Origin: JAGPKI01 sp052034135
GTDB lineage: Bacteria; Caldisericota; Caldisericia; UBA6126; JAGPKI01
Length of the DNA: 64,000 bases
Reading direction: 5' to 3'
NCBI GenBank assembly: GCA_052034135.1
Contig: JBPOJC010000005.1
Span: forward strand, 1-64,000
Shown here: positions 7,682-15,600 of the stretch, one piece after another
Layout: each line of letters begins with the position of its first letter
Position numbering within the stretch: position 1 is the stretch's first letter
Program-made: the position numbers and the translations under genes
The notes under the pieces: model-generated
Databases searched by the model: none
The model's input: only the letters and a program-made list of their open reading frames with translations
Told to the model about the DNA's origin: nothing

Positions 7682-8445
7682 CGTCTTATTTTTTTTCTGT
7701 TAATCAGAAGTCGCATCTTTTAGTGGTTGCAACAAGGTATCTATATATCTATTTTCGATATGGAGTAAAAGAAATCTTACACACTTAACTAATTCTTTAT
7801 AGAATTTTAGGATTTTCTGATGAAGATAACAAAAACATTAGAGGAAAGCAAAAGAAGCAAAACCTTTTAATTAAATAAAGTAATTATTAAAGGCATTATA
7901 ATGTCTGTAAAGCATCCTTTATAGACATACATAAATTATTATAATTTTCGAGATAAATTAAGGAGTTATTTTAGAATAAGGCTCATAGAAAGCCTCTACT
8001 CTTTCACCTTTCCTTGTTAGAAAAGAGAGCATTCTTGTAATAATATAAGCTCTAATCATTGCTTTAATATCAGATATAATAAAATCCTTCTTTCTTATAT
8101 TTTATTAAGCAAAGAAATAACTCTTAATTGTTATCTTTCTATTTGAGACTCATTACTATTTCTATTTTTTATCTCATATGGTTTAATTATTTTATGAGTT
8201 TATAAAATTGAATATGTTTTTGATAAATAAATTAAAGCCTGTTGATATTCTTTTGATTAGCAGGAATATTTATGTTTAGGCAAAGGTTTATTCTTGCATA
8301 TTTGAAGCTTTTATTGAAATCTTCATTCTTATATATCTTTTGATTGTTTTGAGTAAAAAATTATGAAGTAACTCATAGAAATATGGGAGGTTTTTATAAA
8401 TTATTTTTTATATTGTTAAAATTTTAATATAGGAGGAATAAGTTT

Positions 8446-8679
8446 ATGAAGATAGGAAAAACAATCAAGTTTTTTGGCATTCTTTATTTTATTAGTGGTA
8501 TTATATTAGGTATTGCCTTTGGTCTTTTTCTATCAATAAATATAAAATTATCGTATAGCCCTTTATTTTTTGTTGTTTTCTGTAGTTTCTTAATTGCATC
8601 ATCATTTCTCAATGCTATTAATGGTATTTTTTTTGGAAATGAAATACAGAAATTCTTAAATTCATTAAAAAATGATTGA
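8446..8679 (+). CDS. Small two-helix membrane protein, function unknown
   Basis: This 77-residue frame has a strong AGGAGGA ribosome site six to twelve bases before the ATG, which supports a real gene. It has two hydrophobic segments (about residues 10-30 and 38-60) with a short charged C-terminus (EIQKFLNSLKND). I do not recognise the family. It stands alone between two gene-poor stretches. The arrangement suggests a small inner-membrane protein; nothing in the context gives a role. Confidence 0.6.
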   Translation: MKIGKTIKFFGILYFISGIILGIAFGLFLSINIKLSYSPLFFVVFCSFLIASSFLNAINGIFFGNEIQKFLNSLKND

Positions 8680-9251
8680 AGCTATCAAATTTGATGATAG
8701 TGGTTCCTGATAATCCTACCAACAAAGTTCCAGGAACTCTAATAATTTCTTCAGAAGGCATAAAATTGTAACTGAAAAACTTCTTTTAACTGGATTCTCC
8801 TTTATAATCCTTTACGTATTCCTTACTATGTTACTTTCTGAATATAAATTTGCTATTAAAACTAAACCAATCAATATCACTAATTAATGGCAGTTAGCTA
8901 TAAATGTTAAAAATTTCAGTAATTTGGCAAAACTGATTTAAATGAAAGAGCTATTGCAAAAGTCAAGCCATAAGCCAATTAATTCTTTTTAGTAAAACCA
9001 TCCGTAAATTATGCCTAAATTTATAAATACTTTATATTAATAAGGTTTAATCTTAACGTTGGACTTTAGCCATTCAGAATTTTATAGTATATAGATAAAA
9101 AACAAAATTTGTTTATTCCGACGAATAGGTGTTAATCCTTAAGTTTTTTTCAGAGCAGTAAGTTTTTATGAAAAACTTTTTAGAGGGTCAGATTTTGACA
9201 CTCAAAAGAATATAATTTATAAAATCTTTTAGAAAAAAGGAGGTATTTTAA
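8680..9251. other. Gene-poor A+T-rich stretch
   Basis: I see no gene, RNA or clear repeat here. The end holds AAAAGGAGG (9235-9243), a consensus ribosome site with no standard start codon at the right distance; see the next entry. Confidence 0.5.
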
Positions 9252-9323
9252 ATCTCTGAGAAAGTAAAGATTTACAAATCGATTTATCCTGTAGAAGAGG
9301 TATCAGACAAAGAAAGAGAAGAG

Positions 9324-9548
9324 ATGGTTGACTATTTAATAAAGAAAATTCCACGAGATATATTCGAGAAAGTTTATGAAGCAATCAAGAAGGATGGAGA
9401 ACATTGGTATATAGCGCATCATTTCGGCTTTGGAATGAGTGTAAGAAACCTTTTGAGGGGGAAATTTGACTGGAGAGATGATACTACGCTTGATAATAGC
9501 TGGCAAATTCTTGTTAAAGAAGCAGTAAATAAACTTTTTGAATCGTAA
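9324..9548 (+). CDS. DUF6794-like small protein; true start probably upstream at a non-standard codon
   Basis: The frame from the first ATG gives 74 residues containing WYIAHHFGFGMSVRN, the mark of the DUF6794 family (small uncharacterised proteins). The same frame is open back to 9252 and reads on plausibly as ISEKVKIYKSIYPVEEV, with charged, gene-like composition. The strong AAAAGGAGG at 9235-9243 is eight bases from an ATC codon at 9252, whereas the ATG at 9324 has only a purine-rich tract before it. The gene may therefore begin at ATC, or an ATG may have mutated. It lies upstream of the CRISPR operon with no known link. Confidence 0.6.
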   Translation: MVDYLIKKIPRDIFEKVYEAIKKDGEHWYIAHHFGFGMSVRNLLRGKFDWRDDTTLDNSWQILVKEAVNKLFES

Positions 9549-9629
9549 ATGCATAAACTAATCGAAAATGTGAGAATTGATTTGACAAAATATATCTTAG
9601 AGTTACAACATTATACGGAGATGTAAAAT

Positions 9630-9836
9630 ATGGCTGAAAGTAACAAGTATGAGAACAGTAAATTTGTAGAGATATTTTGGCATCAGAAATACGATAGAAT
9701 AGAATTGGATGAAAAGATGCCCATCGAAAAGCTAAATCTTCCATTTCAGACCATTGAGACAATAAACAAGCCCACAATAAAAGACCTTGAAGTCAGACTC
9801 CACCTAAAGAAAAACTCGATAGCAGATTATAAATAA
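9630..9836 (+). CDS. Small hypothetical protein
   Basis: The 68-residue product begins MAESNKYENSKFVEIFW and has a PFQTIETINKP segment. CGGAGATG lies before the start. The composition is charged and soluble with no membrane segment. It vaguely resembles an N-terminal piece of a larger protein, so it could be a remnant, but I cannot name the parent family. It ends just where a 16-base tandem duplication begins, before the CRISPR genes. Confidence 0.45.
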   Translation: MAESNKYENSKFVEIFWHQKYDRIELDEKMPIEKLNLPFQTIETINKPTIKDLEVRLHLKKNSIADYK

Positions 9837-9866
9837 AATTACTTATAGTTAAAATTACTTATAGTT
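9835..9866 (+). repeat. 16-bp perfect tandem duplication upstream of the CRISPR operon
   Basis: AAAATTACTTATAGTT occurs twice in a row, followed by ATTG. It lies between a small hypothetical gene and the short frame that overlaps cmr1. It could be a slippage product or a paired protein-binding site; position alone makes a regulatory role possible. Confidence 0.7.
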
Positions 9867-9892
9867 ATTGAAGTGCATAAGAGAGTGAAATA

Positions 9893-9958
9893 ATGGTAAA
9901 TGTGGTGGATTTATTTGGTAAGGACGCAAAAAAAGTTTTGAAGGTGAAAATAAAATGA
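9893..9958 (+). CDS. 21-codon open frame overlapping the cmr1 start (possible leader peptide)
   Basis: A short frame, ATG to TGA, encoding MVNVVDLFGKDAKKVLKVKIK. Its stop overlaps the ATG of cmr1 in the ATGA arrangement, as in translationally coupled genes. GAGAGTGAA precedes the start. It is too short to assign to a family. It may be a leader or the tail of a decayed gene. Confidence 0.3.
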   Translation: MVNVVDLFGKDAKKVLKVKIK

Positions 9959-11076
9959 AAGAATTTGCAGTAAAAATTAAACTTTTAACTCCAATTTGGA
10001 CGGGGGACGCAAATAGACACAATACTACTTTAAGAGAGACTGGTATAATTGGAAGTTTGAGATGGTGGTATGAAGCATTAATCAGGGGGCTTGGTGGAAC
10101 CGCTTGTGACCCAACAAATGAGAGTCTCCGATGTAAATTAGATCATGATAAATTTTATAAGGCAATAAAGAACGGAAATTCAATTAAAGATGCATTAGAT
10201 GCGCAAATATGCCAGGTTTGTCAGCTTTTTGGCTGTACAGGTTGGGCAAGAAAATTTAGATTGGAAATAGTAGGCAACGGTATTACTCCTATTCAAGGAG
10301 TATGGATAGGAACAAGAGAAAAGAGAGGGAATAAATATTTAAAGCGAAATATATCAGGCTTGATGTCTAATGATTTAATAACTTTGAAATTTATCCCATT
10401 AAGAGATATTTCTCAACAAGAATGGAGTTTATTGAATATAAGTTTGGGAATAATAGAAAATTATGGAGCTTTAGGGGCACACATCTCTCAAGGAAATGGT
10501 GTAATTGAAGTTGTTGAAAATAATTTGCCTCGTAGTAATAAGCTTTGGACATTTGATTTAAAGAAAAATAAAGATAATAGCGAGTTACCTAATTTGAATA
10601 ATTTTTTCTTTTACAAGTTTCATATCAAATTTAAAGAAAGCTTAGTAAACCTAATTAATAACAATGTTTTTTGGACTCATACTTTAGATCATAGTGAATT
10701 TAAAAATGACCTAAACTCATGGCGAGTACTTTGGACTAAATATCATTTTCTTCCAATATCATTTCATATAAGGGATACTATAAGGTGTTTAGAGAGTGAT
10801 AGAAATAAAAGGCATGAAATATTTGGCATAGGCGGGGGAAATGCTAAAGGCTCAAAAGTGTTTGCCTCTCATGGATATAAAATTGATGAAAAAACCATAG
10901 AAGTTCGAGTTTGTGGATATAATGTGGACCAATGTATTAAAAATAGGATAAAGAATGAAATAGGCAGTATGCTGGAAGAAAAGTTATTTTCGTCAGATGA
11001 AAATAGGAAAAACTTAGAAGAATGTATTTTGACAGAAGAAAAAGAGGGTAGCGAATTACTGGAGGGGTTAAAATGA
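9955..11076 (+). CDS. cmr1: Cmr1, RAMP subunit of type III-B CRISPR effector
   Basis: This 373-residue protein has the Cmr1 hallmarks: LLTPIWTGDA near the start, ETGIIGSLRWWYEALIRGLGG, CDP, and CQLFGCTGWARKFRL. In type III-B complexes Cmr1 sits at the 3' end of the guide RNA. The central part has the glycine-containing LGAHISQGNG loop and the end has a GIGGGNAKGSK motif. AAGGTGA precedes the ATG by nine bases. The gene overlaps the next RAMP by four bases. It opens a seven-gene CRISPR operon. Confidence 0.92.
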   Translation: MKEFAVKIKLLTPIWTGDANRHNTTLRETGIIGSLRWWYEALIRGLGGTACDPTNESLRCKLDHDKFYKAIKNGNSIKDALDAQICQVCQLFGCTGWARKFRLEIVGNGITPIQGVWIGTREKRGNKYLKRNISGLMSNDLITLKFIPLRDISQQEWSLLNISLGIIENYGALGAHISQGNGVIEVVENNLPRSNKLWTFDLKKNKDNSELPNLNNFFFYKFHIKFKESLVNLINNNVFWTHTLDHSEFKNDLNSWRVLWTKYHFLPISFHIRDTIRCLESDRNKRHEIFGIGGGNAKGSKVFASHGYKIDEKTIEVRVCGYNVDQCIKNRIKNEIGSMLEEKLFSSDENRKNLEECILTEEKEGSELLEGLK

Positions 11077-11918
11077 TGCATGACTATTACCTTTCAAAGG
11101 CGGAAGAATATGCGGATATTGAGGATATTGAATTAGCTAAAAATAAGAAAGATATTCAGGATAAGTTGAAAAAAGATGTAGATGATGAACTTATCCATAC
11201 CTTTTACCCTTCAAAAGATGATCTCAAAAATCTTCCTCAAAACTCCACTCTTTTAAAAATCTCCTTCACTCTAAAAAAGTCTTATACAAGCAAAGATGAA
11301 GGGGAATTTCATATTTACAATAGTAAAGATAAAAGGGATAAAATCTTTGAAAATCCGATTGTTAGGGATAAATTCACAGGGCTTCCTGCAGTAAAGCCTT
11401 CAACATGGAAAGGACACTTGCGTTTTGCTGCAAATAAAGCTGAATGGGAAAATGAGCAAGAAAAAAAGGAAATTATCAGAAGGCTTTTTGGTTCAGAATC
11501 AGAGGAAAAAGAAAATCCATTAAAGGGGAGGCTTTATTTTTTCCCTACATTTTTCAGAGAAGACACAGATATGGATGTAATTACCCCCTTGAAAAGAGCC
11601 ACCAGAATTCCAGCAAGAGGCCCAATAAGCTTAGAAGTTATGAAACCAGGCAAGAATGCTGATTTTTATCTATTATACGTTCCCTATCCAAAGGGAGCGG
11701 ATTTCAAGGAGGAAGATGTCAATAAAGATTTAAGATTTTTAGCTGAGGCTTTAAAACTGATGTTTTATACTTATGGCTTTTCTGCAAAAAAGACAAGCGG
11801 ATTTGGGGTAATTGAGAATTTAGAAGCAGGGAATATTGATGTTTATCCTGAAGATAAAAAAGAAATTTTCTCAATACTATACACTAAAGTAAGCGATAGT
11901 GTTAACCATGGTGTATAA
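11073..11918 (+). CDS. RAMP-superfamily Cmr protein, Cmr6-like
   Basis: This 281-residue protein has RAMP features: GLPAVKPSTWKGHLRFAA (the place of the PGSSLKG-type loop), GRLYFFPTFF, and a C-terminal glycine-rich loop KKTSGFGVIE. The last resembles the KTSAGYG motif of Cmr6. GGAGGGG lies before the ATG. It is transcribed with cmr1 and probably contributes to the backbone of the effector complex. I cannot separate Cmr6 from other RAMP subfamilies on sequence alone. The stop is only two bases before abiEi. Confidence 0.75.
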   Translation: MMHDYYLSKAEEYADIEDIELAKNKKDIQDKLKKDVDDELIHTFYPSKDDLKNLPQNSTLLKISFTLKKSYTSKDEGEFHIYNSKDKRDKIFENPIVRDKFTGLPAVKPSTWKGHLRFAANKAEWENEQEKKEIIRRLFGSESEEKENPLKGRLYFFPTFFREDTDMDVITPLKRATRIPARGPISLEVMKPGKNADFYLLYVPYPKGADFKEEDVNKDLRFLAEALKLMFYTYGFSAKKTSGFGVIENLEAGNIDVYPEDKKEIFSILYTKVSDSVNHGV

Positions 11919-11920
11919 AA

Positions 11921-12679
11921 ATGAGAATTAATTTAATAGACCAATTAGCATCTAAAGGAAATACTTTTACCTTTGAGGAAGCGCAAAAATTAATAGGGTC
12001 TGACTATTCTGTGACAAAAGTAATTATTTCTCGTCTTGAGAAAAAGGGATGGATTGAAAGAATTGAGAAGGGTAAATATATGATTATTCCTCTGGGAGCT
12101 GAGAAAGGTAAGTATACTCTTAATGAGTTTGTTATTGGTTCTATGCTTATTAAGCCTTATGCAATTGCTTACTGGAGTGCTCTTCATTTTTATGGCCTCA
12201 CTGAACAAATACCAAATACGGTATTTATTCAAACAACTGCAAGAAAGAAAAATCAAAATATTAAAGTTTTTGGCATTAATTATAAAATTGTGAGAATAAA
12301 AGAGGCAAAATTCTTTGGTATTCGTAGGGAATGGATAGAAGAAACGCAGATAAATATCACAGATAAAGAAAAAACAATAGTGGATTGCTTAGATAAACCT
12401 CAGTACTGTGGTGGAATAATAGAAGTAGCAAAAGCATTAAAAAATGGAAGCTTTGATAAGGATAGATTGGAAGTTTATGCAAATAAAATTGGAAATTCAG
12501 GTGTTATTAGGAGACTTGGTTTTCTGTGTGATTTTCTTGGAATCAAGATAAATTTACCTCAAATTAAGACAAAAAATTATCTTTATCTTGATCCAACAAT
12601 GCCACTGGAAGGGCAAAGAAATGCTAAGTGGCGATTAATTATAAATCTTGATGAGAAGATTCTGGGGGCACTTGAGTGA
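11921..12679 (+). CDS. AbiEi-family antitoxin/transcriptional regulator inside the CRISPR operon
   Basis: The 252-residue product matches the AbiEi family of type IV toxin-antitoxin systems. It has an N-terminal winged helix-turn-helix (about residues 1-60, with TKVIISRLEKKGWIERIEKG). The body has the diagnostic AYWSALHFYGLTEQIPNTVF, KFFGIRREW and DKEKTIVDCLDKPQYCGGI segments. In known AbiE pairs this protein represses its own promoter and counteracts the AbiEii nucleotidyltransferase. No ribosome site is evident and the start is two bases after the RAMP stop, so it seems to rely on translational coupling. Its TGA overlaps the GTG start of the toxin fusion. Family assignment is firm; its role within a CRISPR operon is unknown. 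Confidence 0.9.
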   Translation: MRINLIDQLASKGNTFTFEEAQKLIGSDYSVTKVIISRLEKKGWIERIEKGKYMIIPLGAEKGKYTLNEFVIGSMLIKPYAIAYWSALHFYGLTEQIPNTVFIQTTARKKNQNIKVFGINYKIVRIKEAKFFGIRREWIEETQINITDKEKTIVDCLDKPQYCGGIIEVAKALKNGSFDKDRLEVYANKIGNSGVIRRLGFLCDFLGIKINLPQIKTKNYLYLDPTMPLEGQRNAKWRLIINLDEKILGALE

Positions 12680-15600
12680 TTTCAAAAAATGAAATACCAC
12701 AGAAAGCAAGGGAAAAAGAAGTACCTGAATCTACTATTGAGAGAGACTATGTTCAGAACTGGTTACTTATGGCATTATCATCTCTTCCTCTTGTACTAAA
12801 AGGAGGAACAGGTATAAGAAAGGTGTATGTTGAAGATTATAGATTTTCTGATGATTTAGATTTTACATTACTTAATAGGATTGATGAAGATGAATTAAGA
12901 GAAATAATAGAAAAATCAGTGGAAAAAGCAAGAGAAGAAAGTGGAATAAATTTTAGTAGGGATATAGGGTTTTGTAAAAATGATAATGGTTTTGAAGCAG
13001 ATGTCTATTTTCAGCTTATGCAAACGGGAAGCAATAGAACATCAGTAAAGATAGATATAACAAACTGTGAGAATGAGAGGATACTTTTACCAGTAGATAT
13101 AAAGAAGATAATTCATCCATATTCTGATGATTTAAATGCTGAAGTAAAAGTATATGCTCTTGAAGAGATGATTACAGAAAAGATAAGGAGTCTTTTTCAG
13201 AGAACAAGACCGAGAGATCTATATGATGTATGGTATATGTGGGATAAGGTGGATAGAAGAAAAATTTTTAAAATTCTTCCTGAAAAATTTAAATCAAAAA
13301 ATGTTGAGATGGATATAAAAGATTTTGAGCAAAGGAAAAATGACTTTGAAGGTGCTTGGAAAAATTCTCTTGGTCATCAACTTAAAGAGTTACCTGAATT
13401 TGAAAATGTGTTTTTGACCGTGTTTGAGGAGGTAAAAAAGATGCTTATTGATATAATTAGTAATAATAAAGAAAATATCTTAATTGGTGAAATTGGGGCT
13501 TTGCTTCATGATATTGGAAAATGCCACCCAGATTTTATAAGGGTACAGTCTTTAGAGCATGAAACTAATTTTGTTCACGAAAATATTGATAAATTTTTGA
13601 AACCTGAGCTTATTGATACCCTTAAAAAGGTAAAAATAAAATTCGATAATGAAGAAAAATCAGTCTATGATCTTATTCGTTATCACCATGATGCTAAGGG
13701 AACTCTTTTAAAATATTTAGAAAAATGTGATCGCTTAGATTCAGCTGATGATAAAGGAGTTGTGAGAAAAAAACAGTCAAAAGATGATACTATTATATGT
13801 TCACCATTTGGTTTTTCTAAAGAAAAGATTGATCTTCAGTGTTTGCAAAAAAGACTAAACGATTTAGAAAGTAATTTGATAGGATTATTCCAAAATTATG
13901 TATCTGGTAGTTTAGATATAGTCTGTTTTAGAAAATGTTTGATGAATAACCTAAACACAACATTTTCCTGTGCTCTTGGAGAGACAAGGATCCCAGCAAA
14001 TGATGTAACCCTCTGGGATCATTCACATTCTACGGCATCGCTCTTTAAGTCTGCATTGTGTGCGATGGTCCTTGGTGAAAAACCTGATAAAGACAAATTG
14101 CAATGGAGGATCTTTGGATTTTGCTGGGATGGTATTGGTTTTATAAATAAAGGTAAGGAAGTTGCTGACATTCTTCAGAGAAAAAAAATTATTGATGAGA
14201 TGAAGAGAAAATTAAAAGATAAATTTGAAGAAGAGATCCCAATTGGTAATGTAATTTATGAGGATAATAATGGGATTTATTTTACATTTCCAGCATTGAA
14301 TAACAATTCAGAAGCACTTGCAAAAGAATGTGCAAAGATAGGACTTGATATTATTAGAAAAGATAGTAATGATGAGATATGGCCATTTTTCACATTGAGT
14401 AAGCCACATAGAACCCTTACAATCCTTACTGAAGAATTAAAATTTGCTTCTAAGGAAAGAGCTATACCTAAAATGACACCAACTTTATTTATTGAAGGAA
14501 ATGGAGAGATAACGTTAGATAATCCTGAAATAGATACTCCAAAAGATGGTTGGGATATTTGTCCTATCTGTAGATTAAGAGCAAAGCTTGAGGATGATGA
14601 TAGATGTGATGTTTGTAAAGAAAGAAAAAAAGGGAGATTAGATAGTTGGCTTAGTAGTAGAGAGAATACAATCTGGATAGATGAAGTTGCGGATGATAAT
14701 AATCGCATTGCATTACTTACCCTAAGCTTTGACCTTGATAAATGGCTTGATGGTACGATGATTGGAACCATTTTTTCTCAAACTCTTGAGGACTGGAAAA
14801 ATAGCAAAGATGCGATTAAGTTTTTCAGTAATAAACAAAACGAACAAAAGCTAAAAAGTAAAGGCATAAATATTAATGATGCTCCTATTAATTTATCAAA
14901 AAATTGTTTGAAAATTATTACAGATGAGGATCCCTTAAAAAAGGATCCCTCAAAAGACCCTGCATTTAAAAGTGAACTGATAAATACATTTTACGAGGAT
15001 GTTAAATCTACTCAAAATGAAAAAGATGAGAATTATATTGAAAAATTTATTGATAATCTTAAAGTACGTGTAGGTCCTGAACCATTTAATTCATCTAATC
15101 TGCAAAAAGTAATTTTCACTCAAAATCCATCTCCTGCTCGTTTGTATAGAATTTGGAAAGAGACAGATGAATTTTTTGGTTTAGTTACTAAAGATATAAA
15201 AGGAGGAATCTATTCTCGTAAACGGAAAAGGCTACATTTCTCAGCAGATAATAACGCTTTAAAAGTTAAGATAGATCTTGAGAGTATAGAAAATACTCCT
15301 TTAGAAAATACTCCTTTAATAATAAAAATAAATGGTTTAAAGCCTGAAAGTATTTTAGTCATTCATACATCAGGTGGTGAATTTTATACCATTGAATCAC
15401 TTGAAAAATTTAAATACGGAGATAAATCAGGCCCTGATGTCGTTAAAGACGCTTTAAGTAAAGGGTTATATTGGATTTCAGAGGAAGATAAACCTGATAT
15501 TAATCTACTAAAGAATGGTCAAAATATAAAGATTAATGGCATTCTTTCAGAAGAAGATTATTATCCCATTATTGAAATTACAAAGTCTCCATTGTCAATG

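Larger units (their letters stand above)
6265..8445. other. Long gene-poor region with palindromic repeat islands
   Basis: About 2.2 kb without a convincing gene. The left part (6265-6720) and right part (7700-8445) are A+T-rich with no recognisable coding or RNA signal. The middle (about 6780-7690) is richer in G+C and is a patchwork of short imperfect palindromes and direct repeats, listed separately. Open frames here read through the repeats (for example, a minus-strand frame repeating HSYDFLVIPAFSSC) and have no ribosome site or family resemblance, so I do not treat them as genes. Confidence 0.7.

Noticed and set aside
9581..9620. TTGACA at about 9582 as a promoter for the small gene at 9630
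   Set aside because: The nearest -10-like TATACG is 24 bases away, too far for a normal spacer.
14277..14771. Long antisense frames inside csx11 and other genes
   Set aside because: They are shadows of the strongly supported sense genes, with Ser/Leu/Phe-rich low-complexity translations.
15355..15400. GGEF-like tetrapeptide in Csx11 as a cyclase motif
   Set aside because: HTSGGEFYTIE is not at the palm position and lacks the GGDD context; probably chance.
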